The position numbers and the translations under genes were made by a program. A model generated the notes under the pieces. It saw only the letters and a list, made by a program, of their open reading frames with translations, ran no database searches and had not been told where the DNA came from. Of a DNA stretch of 64,000 bases, positions 8,839-18,299 are shown one piece after another; within the stretch, counting starts at the first letter, position 1; each line of letters begins with the position of its first letter. The DNA is from Halovenus amylolytica. GTDB taxonomy: Archaea; Halobacteriota; Halobacteria; Halobacteriales; Haloarculaceae. The stretch is from NCBI GenBank assembly GCA_004015825.1, contig SAYS01000008.1:124001-188000 (forward strand). The letters run 5' to 3'.

Positions 8839-9756
8839 TCAGTTATCCGGAGCTTTCCCTAACTTCCGAGTAGGCTCCACACCATTCATCCGATTCATGA
8901 ACGATATCCCCGCGCTGAGCTTCGTTTCGGTATCCTGTGGGACCTCGTCCTCGTAGACGAGCCACTCGACCCCGGCCTCGGTTGCAGCCTCGATCGCCCC
9001 TTCGAAATCGACTGCGCCCGCCCCGGTCTTGGCGTTTTTGTACGTTACCAACCGCCCGTACGGTTCGGTGTCGCGGAGGTGTACCATCGGGAGTCTGTCC
9101 GGGACGAGTGAGATCGCTTCGACGGGATCGAGCTGGCCGGCTGTTACCTCTGCGACGTCGATCTCGAACTGGAGGTTCGTCGCGTCGGTACCGTCGACGA
9201 GTGCCTGGAATCCCGTCCGGGCTCCTGTGGCCCCGTCTCTCCGGAGTCGGGTCAGTTCTCGCGAGAGATACGTCGTGATCCCGTCCGGAACCGGTGTCAC
9301 TCCGATTGCGGTCTCCATCGCGTTTGGAATCAGCGGCCAGAACTCGTGGCGTGATGTGTGATGCACCAGTCGCATATCGTGGGATGCCAGCTTCCGTGCG
9401 ACATCGACATACTGTTCGATCAGTGCCTCGACGGAGGCTTTGCTCCTGAACGACGCTGTCGACGTGTGGGGATTGACAAGCCGGTTGATGCCGACGGTTT
9501 CACACTTCTCTAATAGCTCGTTTTCCCCCCGTATCGCTGCCTCGATCACGGGAAGACTGGCGTGGCAGGCGACTGGTTCGACGTCTGCATCGTCGAGCGC
9601 GTCGGCGACGACGGCGGCGTTCGTCTGCCGGAACCGACCGGCGAATTCGACCCCTTCGTACCCGGCCCTGCCGGCCTGCCGGACGAGGTCCGGGACGGAC
9701 ACCGACGACTCGTTCAGACTGTACAACTGTATCGCTGGCCGAGGATGGGAGTTCAT
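8839..9756 (-). CDS. sugar phosphate isomerase/epimerase (TIM-barrel, AP endonuclease 2-like)
   Basis: A 305-residue protein of the xylose-isomerase-like TIM-barrel family (PF01261). It begins with the family-typical AIQLYSLNE and GYEGVEFAGRF. Acidic/His residues expected for divalent-metal binding are seen in VEFAG, LVHHTSRHEFW, NLQFEIDVAEVTAG, PMVHLRDTE and WLVYEDE. Members isomerise or epimerise sugars or inositols, often with Gfo/Idh oxidoreductases such as the convergent neighbour 28 nt away. The substrate is unknown. Start is ATG 9756. Confidence 0.87.
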   Translation of the reverse strand: MNSHPRPAIQLYSLNESSVSVPDLVRQAGRAGYEGVEFAGRFRQTNAAVVADALDDADVEPVACHASLPVIEAAIRGENELLEKCETVGINRLVNPHTSTASFRSKASVEALIEQYVDVARKLASHDMRLVHHTSRHEFWPLIPNAMETAIGVTPVPDGITTYLSRELTRLRRDGATGARTGFQALVDGTDATNLQFEIDVAEVTAGQLDPVEAISLVPDRLPMVHLRDTEPYGRLVTYKNAKTGAGAVDFEGAIEAATEAGVEWLVYEDEVPQDTETKLSAGISFMNRMNGVEPTRKLGKAPDN

Positions 9757-9834
9757 ACAAACCGATGTGGTATCTTGTTAATTGTTATGGTCTTTGTATG
9801 AATGATAGAATACTGATAGTAACTGACTGTTCGT

Positions 9835-10356
9835 TCAATTTATCGAGCTGTTTGTAGCCCGCCTGTCGAGCCTCTGTTTGATATCGAAGGCGATGTAACC
9901 GACGAGTACTGCGAACACGACGACCTCGATCCCGGGTTCCGGGAGCTTCCCGGCAAACCCCGGATTTCTGGCCGGGCTCGGCCCCATGATCGGCCAGAAC
10001 ATGTTGGGATAGTAATAGTAGTCGGTCCCCTGGGTGAAGACCGGGTAGAAATCGCCGGCTATATGTGAGAGATACGCCCAGGCGAACACGACACCGTGTG
10101 GCAGTCGTTGCTTCCGGTAGGCGACGAGCAGGATACAGAGGATGATCACGCTCGCAATTACCAGGGAGTGTGCGAGCATCCGTCCGCTCGGAATGATCCC
10201 GAACGTCCAGGCGAGTGGCTTGTCGACCAGGTCCGGGAAGAGACTGGCAAACAGCGCGACGAGCAGAACTGACCCACTCGTGAGCCGGTGGTACCGGATC
10301 AGGCTGTAACAGACGACTGGGACGAGGGCGACGAAGACGTGATTGGTAATTTCCAT
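9835..10356 (-). CDS. membrane-bound metal-dependent hydrolase, YdjM/DUF457 type
   Basis: A 173-residue membrane protein with about four helices and the conserved His/Asp positions of the YdjM-like family: MEITNHVF at the start, FASLFPDLVDK, GRMLAHSLV and AYLSHIAGDF. Family members are predicted membrane hydrolases; the true substrate is not established. The open frame extends upstream to about 10599, but that extension is basic and unconserved-looking, so ATG 10356 is preferred. A second member of the same family lies at 26177-26821. Confidence 0.75.
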   Translation of the reverse strand: MEITNHVFVALVPVVCYSLIRYHRLTSGSVLLVALFASLFPDLVDKPLAWTFGIIPSGRMLAHSLVIASVIILCILLVAYRKQRLPHGVVFAWAYLSHIAGDFYPVFTQGTDYYYYPNMFWPIMGPSPARNPGFAGKLPEPGIEVVVFAVLVGYIAFDIKQRLDRRATNSSIN

Positions 10357-10689
10357 TGACTGGGGTGGGGGGACGGTCTGACGACGGTACTGTCGTGGCT
10401 CTCTGGGAGAACAACAGGTTTGTAGCATAGATATATCCGGCGACATTATCCGTGTGGGCCGGGTCAGCGTGCCGTCCCGTCTGCAGGTGCCGTTCACTCT
10501 CGTCCTCGTCATTGATGAATAATCTATACTTACTGCGATCTGACTGCTGCTATTTTGAAAAACTAGCCGACTGTGCGGTACTATATAATTTATTACCAAA
10601 AAATATTCTTATAAAAAATACGTATAGTAATACATTCGTGAATAATTAAGGATAAGTTATATATCTCCATAGGGATATCAACTAGCCGC
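10357..10689. other. AT-rich intergenic region upstream of the beta-helix gene
   Basis: This 333-nt gap contains no supported gene. From about 10540 to 10665 it is strikingly AT-rich for this genome (runs such as TATATAATTTATTACC and AAAAAATATTC), which suggests a promoter/regulatory region for the plus-strand exported beta-helix protein or a scar of horizontal transfer. Confidence 0.45.
10655..10664 (+). promoter_or_regulatory. TATA box of the beta-helix gene
   Basis: AGTTATATAT lies about 26-35 nt before the ATG at 10690, giving a probable leaderless mRNA. Confidence 0.5.
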
Positions 10690-12576
10690 ATGGCACGCAA
10701 GCTGGATCGCAGCGGTAACCGAGAGCGACTGCATTCTGACAACGGTGAGCCACCGCCCGAGCGACCTCGGTCGGGACTCACACGCCGATCGTACATCGAA
10801 CTCGGGGCGACGACGGTCGCCGCGCTTTCTGTCACAGCAGCCGCGAACGGTTCGATCAGACGACACGGTATCGAGTTCGACCGCATCAAGGATGCGGTCG
10901 ACGACCTCGGCGTCGACCCGACGGGCGGGGCGGCTGTCGACGAACAGATCGCACGGGCCGGCGACGGCACGCTGGTGCAGTTTCCGGATGGGGAGTATCG
11001 GCTCGACCCCGGAGCACTTTCGTTCGAGGGCGGGACTCGCGGGTTCGAGGCTGTCGGCGAGCAGGTCTCCTTTCACACGTCGGGAACTGGGCAGGGGTTT
11101 CTCATCGACGGGCAGGGGATGGACGCAGCCTACGTCGACGGGATCGATCTCGATCAGCGCCAGTCGGTGACGGGACTCCGGCTCTCCGGGGACCGCGTCG
11201 TCGTCCAGAACGTCGACGTGTCCGGTCGTCCCTCCGGGGGTGGCGGACTCCCACTGCTGGCTCACGCCACGCTGTCTACTGGTGGCCGTTCGCGGATCCG
11301 GAACCTCACTGCGTCAGCCGGCGGCGGCCACCGACCGCTTGGCCGGCCGGGGATCTTCGTCGAAGACGACCACGTGGGGACGCTCACAGTCCAGAACTGT
11401 GACCTGCGGCGGTTTCCCGAGGGCGCGGTCCACGCAGCCCGCCATTCGGGTCGTGTCCACGTTCAGGACTCCTATTTCGAGAACAATGCGCTGTCGATCA
11501 GACTCTCCGGGAGCGGGAGCTCGATCGAGAACTGTTCGGTCGTCGTCGAGGAGTTCCCCCGTGTCGACCCCGGTACTGACACCGAGCCATACCGCTTTCA
11601 CGGTGTCTCCGTGGCAACCGCTGGCAGTGAGGGCTCGACGGCTACCTCCCAACCCGTACGGATCAGCGACAGCCGATTCCGGATCGAACAGGTCCCTGCC
11701 TCCGTTCCGGCGATCGTTATCCCGTCGGCCGGCTCGGCGCTGGAGGTTGTCGAGTCCCGTATCGAATACAACAATACGGGCAGGTCGGTCGTTCTCGGGC
11801 GTCGTCCAGGTCCCGATCCGGCCGGTGTTCGCCCGCTCCGGATGCAGCAGACGACGATCGCCGGTGACGGTTCGGTCGATTCGGTCGTCGAACTCGCAAA
11901 CGCCGACGGGAGCGAACTCGAATCCTCGCGCATACTGATCGACCAGGGCGACGGTGATGGGATCCGACTCCGCGACTCGGCGGACTGCCGCGTTGGGTCG
12001 ACCGATATTACTGTCCCCGGTCGGGCAGCCGTCTTCACCGACGCGACCGTCGAGACTCTGGCTCTCTCCGGCGGTCCCGACAGCAACTCCGCGGCTGGTG
12101 ATCGCTCACCGGGTACTGACACGCTCGTTATCGACGGCGCGGCGGTGGAGACGACCTACGAGTTCACTGTCGACGGTCGAATCGATCCGGAGGCCGACTC
12201 GTGCGGATACCCTGCATCAGGGGCGAATTCGGAGAGTGTCGTCGGCTACGGAACCGATCGATACACTGTCGAGGGCGAGATTACCGATCTCTGTCTCGAT
12301 GGTGCGGGCACGGTCTACCTGAACGGTCGGCAGGTCGACCCGGCGACGTTCGATTCCGGCTACCCCCACGAACTCGTCTTCGATCCCGGCACTGGGCCGA
12401 GGGGGTACGAATTTGCTGTCACAGAGCTGTCCCCCTGGGGGCGGCCAGCAACCGGCAACCAGCTCGCAGTCCCCGGCAGGACGGCTGTCGATAGCTACCG
12501 ATTCGACGGCACTGTCGACTCTCTCTCGGTGCAGGGAACAGCAACAGTTACGTTCGGTCGGTCTGATCGACACTGA
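10690..12576 (+). CDS. Tat-exported right-handed beta-helix protein
   Basis: A 628-residue protein with a twin-arginine signal (LTRRSYIELGATTVAALSV, about residues 33-51) ending near TAAANG, so it should be exported folded. The body looks like a right-handed parallel beta-helix of the pectate-lyase-like superfamily: repeating strands such as VVVQNVDVSG, SRIRNLTASAG, LTVQNCDLRRF and VHVQDSYFENN with regular N/D turns. Such proteins bind or cleave polysaccharides. The C-terminal 150 residues appear to be a separate beta-sandwich part with similar strands (YEFTVDGRI, DRYTVEGEI, DSYRFDGTV). No catalytic residues are assignable. Its place in the glycan cluster hints at work on surface polysaccharide. 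Confidence 0.8.
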   Translation: MARKLDRSGNRERLHSDNGEPPPERPRSGLTRRSYIELGATTVAALSVTAAANGSIRRHGIEFDRIKDAVDDLGVDPTGGAAVDEQIARAGDGTLVQFPDGEYRLDPGALSFEGGTRGFEAVGEQVSFHTSGTGQGFLIDGQGMDAAYVDGIDLDQRQSVTGLRLSGDRVVVQNVDVSGRPSGGGGLPLLAHATLSTGGRSRIRNLTASAGGGHRPLGRPGIFVEDDHVGTLTVQNCDLRRFPEGAVHAARHSGRVHVQDSYFENNALSIRLSGSGSSIENCSVVVEEFPRVDPGTDTEPYRFHGVSVATAGSEGSTATSQPVRISDSRFRIEQVPASVPAIVIPSAGSALEVVESRIEYNNTGRSVVLGRRPGPDPAGVRPLRMQQTTIAGDGSVDSVVELANADGSELESSRILIDQGDGDGIRLRDSADCRVGSTDITVPGRAAVFTDATVETLALSGGPDSNSAAGDRSPGTDTLVIDGAAVETTYEFTVDGRIDPEADSCGYPASGANSESVVGYGTDRYTVEGEITDLCLDGAGTVYLNGRQVDPATFDSGYPHELVFDPGTGPRGYEFAVTELSPWGRPATGNQLAVPGRTAVDSYRFDGTVDSLSVQGTATVTFGRSDRH

Positions 12577-12596
12577 CACTGGTGGCCGTCGACTGC

Positions 12597-13604
12597 TTAC
12601 CGATCTGTACTGTCCGAGGGCCCACGTGGCCCGTTCGACTGTGTCACACTCAGTACCACGAGCAAAATTGCGAGAACTGTGACAGTCACGTACAGTACCG
12701 TTGCGCCGAACTGTGCGAGTGCGAGAATGAAAAGTGCCACGACAGAGACTGCCGTGAGTCCGATGGCTGCCATCCGGCCCGGTCGATCCTGGGCCACGGC
12801 GACAATCAGTGAACCGAGGAGTGACAGTCCGTGGACGACAGGGTTCTGGGTACTTGCGTCCTCGACGTCGTAGTCGATCCGTGTCGGCACCTCGACGATT
12901 TCGTGTCCATCCCGGGCGGCCTGGAAGATAATATCCAGACTCGCACCCATCCCATTCCCGATATCGGGTGCTGTCGCCATCGACTCGATCGCATCACGAT
13001 CGTAGGCTCTGAAACCACACTGTGTATCAGAAACCGAGGGATAGGAGTAGCCCAGCCGGAGGCCGACGTTTGTGAGTGTGTTGATTACCCCGAGTCCGAA
13101 CCGTCTGTATCGGGGGATCTCGCTTTTCGAACCCCCGCTGAACCGACTGCCGGTGACGATCTCGACACCCGTCTCCTGTTGGGTCCTGATGAGATCCGGA
13201 ATATCCGTCACGTCGTGCTGGCCGTCGGCATCGATGATGACGAGATGGGCCGCGTTACAGTGGCTGGCGTACTCGAATATCGTCCCGAGTGTGGCCCCGT
13301 ACCCCTGATTTTCATCGTGACTGAGTACCATCGCACCGGCAGTGCGTGCCTGCTGGCGCGTTTCGTCGACACTCCCGTCGTCGACGACGAGCACCTCGTC
13401 TGCGTGTGGCATGGCGGCCTCGATCACCTCCCTGATCGTCCCTGCTTCGTTGTACGCAGGGATGCCGACGAGGACAGTGGGGGACTGAGCGGCGTCCGGG
13501 TACACACTGGCCGCGTCGTCGACTTCTTGCGGTTCGGTGTCACCAGCCCGTGATTTCACCGCGGCGGACTGCCCGGAATCTATTCTTGAATCTGGCACGA
13601 CCAA
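12597..13604 (-). CDS. membrane-anchored glycosyltransferase family 2 (polyprenyl-phosphate sugar synthase-like)
   Basis: A 335-residue GT2 enzyme. VLVGIPAYNEAGTIREVI and VLVVDDGSVDET form the nucleotide-binding part, VIIDADGQHDV is the DxD motif, and QCGFRAYDRDAI is typical of dolichyl-phosphate glucosyl/mannosyl transferases. Two C-terminal membrane helices follow (about residues 280-325). It resembles enzymes that charge dolichol phosphate with hexose in haloarchaeal N-glycosylation (AglJ-like), but that assignment is inference. The open frame starts with TTG at 13604; GTG codons at 13598 and 13556 are possible true starts, and the N-terminal 45 residues are hydrophilic. Confidence 0.85.
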   Translation of the reverse strand: MVVPDSRIDSGQSAAVKSRAGDTEPQEVDDAASVYPDAAQSPTVLVGIPAYNEAGTIREVIEAAMPHADEVLVVDDGSVDETRQQARTAGAMVLSHDENQGYGATLGTIFEYASHCNAAHLVIIDADGQHDVTDIPDLIRTQQETGVEIVTGSRFSGGSKSEIPRYRRFGLGVINTLTNVGLRLGYSYPSVSDTQCGFRAYDRDAIESMATAPDIGNGMGASLDIIFQAARDGHEIVEVPTRIDYDVEDASTQNPVVHGLSLLGSLIVAVAQDRPGRMAAIGLTAVSVVALFILALAQFGATVLYVTVTVLAILLVVLSVTQSNGPRGPSDSTDR

Positions 13605-13701
13605 ATCAAGGGAGTTACAGAATATTGTTAATCGGAGTGTACTTCTTACAGGGTGCCATGTGTGTCCCCGTAGTCAGTTAATACCGCAAGAAAAAACCGC
13701 G

Positions 13702-14988
13702 TTAGACTCGCTGCAGTGTAAACCCGGCCGACCGCCATTCGTCTGTATCGAGGAGTGCCTTGGTATCGATGACGACGGTGTCCGCCATTCGCTCGCGCAA
13801 CTCTTCCGGATCGAGCTGTTCGTACTCGTCGTGATCCGTCGCGATCACGATGGCGTCGGCCCCGTCAGTCGCCGATTCGAGGTCGGTCAGATCGAGTGTT
13901 GGATCCGTGACGTGTGGGTCCTGGAGCGACACATCCCGACAGACACCGGTCCCGCCGTCTGCCGCGAGCGGGGGCTGTTCCTGGCTGCCGAGCGCCCTGG
14001 CGAGTCGCAGCCCCGGACTCATACGTGTATCGGAGACGTTCCCCTTGTACGCGACGCCGAGGACCGCGATCTTCGCCTCTTCGAACTCCGCGAGTTCCGC
14101 CTGGAGGAGTTCCACCACGAACTCGGCCATCCCGTCGTTGACGTGCCGGGCTGTCGAGATCAGATCGAGTTCGTCCGAGGCGGCCCCGAGAAACCAGGGA
14201 TCGATCGGCAGACAGTGGCCGCCGACACCCGGCCCCGGCTGGAGAATATCGACACGTGGGTGTTCGTTTGCCAGTTCGATGGTCTCACGCGAGTCAATCC
14301 CGTAGTCGTGAGCGAGCCGTGCGATCTCGTTCGCCAGGGCGATATTCGTGTCACGCGAGGTGTTCTGGATGAGTTTGACGAACTCCGCGACGGTCGGATC
14401 ACAGGTTTTCCGGATCCGTCCGTTGACAAACGAGTCGTACAGCCGGACCGCAGATTCGGCCGAGACGGCGTTGACACCGCCGACGATCCTGTTGTTCTCC
14501 CGCAGTTCCGTGATGATGTTGCCCGGCAACACCGTCTCCGGGGAGTGTGCGAGTGCGAAATCCTCACCCGCCACGAGACCGGACTCCTCCAGCAGCGGCT
14601 GGAGTTCCTCGACTGTCGTTCCCGGCGGCACTGTCGATTCCAGGATGACTGTATCGCCTTCCCGGAGCACGGGAGCAACTGCACGGCCGACCTGTTTTAT
14701 ATAGCTGAGATCTGCCGTCTTTTCGGTCTCGTCGAACGGCGTGGGAACGCAGATAATCTGGTACTTTGCGGGAACGACCTCGTCGGAAATTTCGAGTTTG
14801 TCGGATTCGAGTGCTTGCGTGAGAAATGCCCGCAGCCCCGGCTCGTCGAACGGTGTCTCGGCATCTCTGAGTTCGGCCCGAACCGTCTCGTTGGCGTCGT
14901 ATCCGAACACGTCGTGGCCGTAGTTCGCCAGCATCGCCGCGGTCGGCAGCCCCACGTAGCCCAGCCCGTGGACACAGACAGAACTCAT
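13702..14988 (-). CDS. wecC: UDP-N-acetyl-D-mannosamine dehydrogenase-type nucleotide-sugar dehydrogenase
   Basis: A 428-residue UDP-glucose/GDP-mannose dehydrogenase family protein. It has an N-terminal NAD-binding loop (GLGYVGLPTA, residues 9-18), ESTVPPGTT, and the catalytic-cysteine motif GVGGHCLPIDP near residue 255. It oxidises C6 of a UDP-sugar to the uronate using two NAD. The ATG overlaps the stop of the upstream UDP-GlcNAc 2-epimerase by 4 nt (ATGA). That pairing makes UDP-ManNAc to UDP-ManNAcA the most likely reaction; UDP-glucose dehydrogenase is an alternative. The product would feed surface glycan synthesis. The stop lies 97 nt from the GT2 gene start, so all three may be co-transcribed. 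Confidence 0.9.
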   Translation of the reverse strand: MSSVCVHGLGYVGLPTAAMLANYGHDVFGYDANETVRAELRDAETPFDEPGLRAFLTQALESDKLEISDEVVPAKYQIICVPTPFDETEKTADLSYIKQVGRAVAPVLREGDTVILESTVPPGTTVEELQPLLEESGLVAGEDFALAHSPETVLPGNIITELRENNRIVGGVNAVSAESAVRLYDSFVNGRIRKTCDPTVAEFVKLIQNTSRDTNIALANEIARLAHDYGIDSRETIELANEHPRVDILQPGPGVGGHCLPIDPWFLGAASDELDLISTARHVNDGMAEFVVELLQAELAEFEEAKIAVLGVAYKGNVSDTRMSPGLRLARALGSQEQPPLAADGGTGVCRDVSLQDPHVTDPTLDLTDLESATDGADAIVIATDHDEYEQLDPEELRERMADTVVIDTKALLDTDEWRSAGFTLQRV

Positions 14989-16085
14989 GGCTGAAGCACC
15001 TCGAGCTGTGGCTGGACTGACTGCAAGATCCGCTCGCCGGCGTCGCCGTCGCCGAAGGGGTTCTCCCAGTCGCTATCTCTCTCGATCATCTGGTCGACGC
15101 TCGCGATGATCGTCGCGGGGTCGTGATCGGCGAGTACGTTCGCCCCGACGGATACCGTCTCCGGCCGCTCCGTACTGTCACGCAGTGTCACACAGGGCGT
15201 CCCGAGAATACAGGCCTCCTCCTGGACGCCGCCCGAGTCGGTCATAACGAGCGTCGCCGCGTCTTCCAGCCGGATGAAATCGAGATACTCCTGCGGTTCG
15301 ACGACCCGGATCGGCTCCGGGACGTCGAGCCCGAACTCTTCGAGGCGCTTTTCGGCGCGCGGGTGGATCGGATAGATCACGTCGACACCGTGTTTGTCTG
15401 CCGCTCGACTGGCACCGAAAAGCAGTGCTTCGAACAGCTCCGGATCGTCGACGTTCTCCTGGCGGTGCAGCGTCATCAGGAAAAACTCCCGGTCATCGAC
15501 CCCCAGCTCGTCGAGGACGGTGCTGGTTTCGGCCGCAAGCTCCCGGTTCCGGTAGAGTGCGTCGACGACGGTGTTTCCGGTGACCTCGATCCGGGAGTCG
15601 GGAATCCCCTCCGCGAGGAGGTTCTCCCTGCTCTGGCGGGTCGGTGCAAACAGTGTATCTGCGGCGTGGTCGGCGAGCACTCTGTTTATCTCTTCTGGCA
15701 TCTTGCGGTCGTTGCTCCGGAGTCCCGCCTCGACGTGGCCGAGGTCGACGTCGAGCTTGCTGGCGGCGATCGCGCCGGCGAGGACGCTGTTCGTATCGCC
15801 CTGGACGAGCACCGTTTCCGGGGACACCTCCTCTAACACCTCCTCGATACCGATCAGCATCTCGCCGGTTTGCTGGCCGTGGGAGGCCGAGCCAACCTCG
15901 AGGTTGTAATCCGGATCCGGAAGCCCCAGCTGGTCGAAAAAGACCGAATCCAGCGAATCCGAGTAGTGCTGGCCTGTATGGATCAGCGTACACGGTATCT
16001 TGTTTTCCTCGCACGCACGTATGACCGGAGCGAGCTTGATGATCTCCGGGCGGGTCCCGAGGATGACGGCGATTCCGTCACTCAT
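14985..16085 (-). CDS. wecB: UDP-N-acetylglucosamine 2-epimerase (non-hydrolysing)
   Basis: A 366-residue GT-B-fold epimerase converting UDP-GlcNAc to UDP-ManNAc. Motifs are GTRPEIIKLAPVI at the N-terminus, VLVQGDTNSVLAGA, GHVEAGLRS, MTLHRQENVDD and MTDSGGVQEEA, all characteristic of the non-hydrolysing WecB class. I chose ATG 16085 (MSDGIAVILG) because the 14 residues upstream are basic and unlike the family, and a GAGGTG precedes it by about 8 nt. It is translationally coupled (ATGA) to the dehydrogenase, forming a UDP-ManNAcA module. Confidence 0.94.
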   Translation of the reverse strand: MSDGIAVILGTRPEIIKLAPVIRACEENKIPCTLIHTGQHYSDSLDSVFFDQLGLPDPDYNLEVGSASHGQQTGEMLIGIEEVLEEVSPETVLVQGDTNSVLAGAIAASKLDVDLGHVEAGLRSNDRKMPEEINRVLADHAADTLFAPTRQSRENLLAEGIPDSRIEVTGNTVVDALYRNRELAAETSTVLDELGVDDREFFLMTLHRQENVDDPELFEALLFGASRAADKHGVDVIYPIHPRAEKRLEEFGLDVPEPIRVVEPQEYLDFIRLEDAATLVMTDSGGVQEEACILGTPCVTLRDSTERPETVSVGANVLADHDPATIIASVDQMIERDSDWENPFGDGDAGERILQSVQPQLEVLQP

Positions 16086-16423
16086 CGGGTTGCACCTCGC
16101 TGTCCATCTGGCCGGGGCAAAACGCAACCGGCGGGCAAATACTCCTGGTATTACAGTCTTCTCGGGGACGGATTACTACATTCATAGTTGATTGTTCCTG
16201 CGACCGAACCGCGTCACAGCCACACTCCGGCGTTGTGCTTCTAACTACCCGCAAAATCGGCATTGTTATTCGGAGCTTGACCAGACCGGAACCGACGCGA
16301 TCAACCGGTAGACAGTGGCTGATTGCAGCTGCCGATCGAGATCGCTCGTACTGCCGGCTGGAAGGAACTGAGGCGTCTCTGTCGAGGGACAGCATCTCGC
16401 TGTCTGGAGTTATGCTGGCCGTA
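16086..16423. other. 338-nt intergenic region
   Basis: It lies between wecB and a PadR-like regulator, both on the minus strand. It should hold the promoter of the wecB-wecC pair. I see no gene, no tRNA and no strong inverted repeat in it. Confidence 0.4.
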
Positions 16424-16711
16424 TCAGTCGAAATCGACGTATCTGTCCTCCCAGCGGCGACGCTCCCGAACCGCCCTGTCTCCTTTTTCGGAGATGCTAT
16501 AGAAGTTCGTTCGTCTGTCGAGCATCCCCTTTTCGAGATACTCTTTCTCGACGAGTGTATCCAGGTTTGGATACAGCCGTCCGTGGGTTATCTCCTCCAG
16601 TTCTCCCTCTAGCTCGTCTTTGATCTCCTGGCCCGATGGCTGGTCGCTCCCCATCGCCACGTACAGAATATCGCGCTGGAAACTCGTCAGATCGAACAGT
16701 GGTACGCTCAT
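16424..16711 (-). CDS. PadR family transcriptional regulator
   Basis: A 95-residue winged-helix protein typical of haloarchaeal PadR-like regulators. The helix-turn-helix part is LTSFQRDILYVAMG, PSGQEIKDELEGEL and EITHGRLYPNLDTLVEKEYL, followed by the wing DRRTNFYSISEKG. It binds DNA as a dimer and usually represses nearby genes or its own. Its start is 123 nt from that of a divergent small gene at 16835, and it lies upstream of wecB on the same strand; which it controls is unknown. Start is ATG 16711. Confidence 0.88.
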   Translation of the reverse strand: MSVPLFDLTSFQRDILYVAMGSDQPSGQEIKDELEGELEEITHGRLYPNLDTLVEKEYLEKGMLDRRTNFYSISEKGDRAVRERRRWEDRYVDFD

Positions 16712-16834
16712 TGGATGAGTGCTCGCATTGCAGGAACTTTGTTAGTGAATTATGAATATCATAAATCCCTACCTATTTTCATCACTAAAGCGACGAACAA
16801 AGTGTTATTGTCACACAGACTGAATGTCGTACAT

Positions 16835-17098
16835 ATGGTTCCAGACCCCGACCCATCGAAAGGTGACGAGTACCACCACCCTGACGGGACAGTCGAGATC
16901 GTCTTCGAAATCGAGGGCGACCGGCTGTTGACGGTCAGAGAGTACGACCGTTCCGACTTTGCCGAGGCCGTCAGCGAGGCAGTCTATCAAGGGATCAACG
17001 AGGACGTCGCAGGATTACCACCCGCAGAGGTGTACAGCCCGAATCAGGGCGAGGGCGACACTGACGATACTGCTCCAGCGCCGGACGGCTCCGAGTGA
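16835..17098 (+). CDS. small haloarchaeal protein of unknown function
   Basis: An 87-residue acidic protein with an amphipathic core (VEIVFEIEGDRLLTVREY, then FAEAVSEAVYQGINEDVAGL) and a disordered acidic tail. The open frame reaches back to 16715, but those residues are basic and AT-rich, so ATG 16835 is preferred. I do not recognise the family. It has some resemblance to the short alpha/beta haloarchaeal output-domain proteins, without a decisive motif. It is divergent from the PadR regulator. Confidence 0.55.
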   Translation: MVPDPDPSKGDEYHHPDGTVEIVFEIEGDRLLTVREYDRSDFAEAVSEAVYQGINEDVAGLPPAEVYSPNQGEGDTDDTAPAPDGSE

Positions 17099-17329
17099 AC
17101 GGGGGCTAACACTGTTTCTGTAATCGGGGCGTTCTATCCCCGGTTCCTATTGCCTACGACACTTTTATGTTGTTTGCCAGTTTATATATAAACGGATCCG
17201 GGTCGGCAACCCAGCTTGTGTGCCAGCAACTGCGTGCCGTTCTCCTGGATTCGTTTTTCAGTTCCGGAGCCACGGTGTCGCGTGGTAAGAAACACATAAC
17301 GATACGAGCCACCCCGCCCATACTACCTG

Positions 17330-18250
17330 ATGCGGAACAAACGAATTCTCGTTACCGGAGGTACAGGTTTTATCGGGTCGAACGTCGCCAATCATCTCGC
17401 GGAACACAACGACGTGATCGCTGTCGACGACTGTTCGCTGGGCACGCCGGAGAATCTTTCCCCGGACGTCGACTTCCGGAACAGATCGGTCGCCGAAGAC
17501 GATCTCCCGACAGATGTCGATGTCGTCTTTCATTTCGCTGCCCTCTCCTCGTACGCGATGCACGAGGAGGATCCGACCGAGGGCGTGCGTGTAAACGTCG
17601 AAGGCTTCGTCAACACCGTCGAACAGGCCCGGCAGGACGGCTGTGAAACGGTCGTCTACGCATCGACCTCGTCGATCTACGGGAGCCGAACCGAACCCTC
17701 GCCAGAGGAGATGGCAGTCACAGCAAACACTGGGTACGAGGCGTCGAAACTCGCCCGGGAACGGTACGCCGAATACTTCGCCAACCACTACGGAATGCAG
17801 CTGGCCGGGATGCGCTTTTTCAGTGTCTACCAGGGGTACAAGGGTGCCGAGGCACACAAGGGAACCTACGCCAACGTCATCGCACAGTTCGCCGACGATG
17901 TCGCGAACGGTGACCGCCCGGTCCTCTACGGTGACGGAACACAGACACGGGATTTCACACACGTCGACGACGTCGTCCGCGGCGTGACGCTCGCTGCCGA
18001 ACACGAGCTTCAGGGCATCTACAACCTCGGCACTGGCGAGAGCTACAGCTTCAACGAACTCGTCGAGCTACTGAACGACGAACTCGGGACAGAGATCGAG
18101 CCGGAGTACGTCGAAAACCCGATCCCGAACGATGTCTACGTTCACGATACCTGTGCCGACAACAGAAAACTCCGGGAGGCGACCTCGTGGGAACCCGAGA
18201 TCGATCTCCGCGAGGGGATCCGCCGCGTCTGCAAACAGTATCAAGAGTAG
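17330..18250 (+). CDS. NAD-dependent epimerase/dehydratase (UDP-glucose 4-epimerase type)
   Basis: A 306-residue extended SDR. It begins with the NAD-binding loop VTGGTGFIGSNVANHL, has VVYASTSSIYG (catalytic Ser region) and the catalytic YxxxK as YEASK near residue 140, followed by GMRFFSVYQGY and the C-terminal substrate-binding NLGTGESYSFNELV. It likely epimerises a UDP-hexose or dehydrates a nucleotide sugar for the adjacent glycan cluster. The exact substrate is open. The short loop DDCSLGTPENL is typical of archaeal GalE-like enzymes. Confidence 0.88.
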   Translation: MRNKRILVTGGTGFIGSNVANHLAEHNDVIAVDDCSLGTPENLSPDVDFRNRSVAEDDLPTDVDVVFHFAALSSYAMHEEDPTEGVRVNVEGFVNTVEQARQDGCETVVYASTSSIYGSRTEPSPEEMAVTANTGYEASKLARERYAEYFANHYGMQLAGMRFFSVYQGYKGAEAHKGTYANVIAQFADDVANGDRPVLYGDGTQTRDFTHVDDVVRGVTLAAEHELQGIYNLGTGESYSFNELVELLNDELGTEIEPEYVENPIPNDVYVHDTCADNRKLREATSWEPEIDLREGIRRVCKQYQE

Positions 18251-18299
18251 TTCGGTTGTCCGACTCGACGGGTTTTTCCGACCGAGCTATCTTGATACA

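Noticed and set aside
13537..14994. 485-codon plus-strand frame antisense to the nucleotide-sugar dehydrogenase
   Set aside because: The minus-strand frame has all family motifs; the plus frame is a GC-skew shadow with no recognisable domain.
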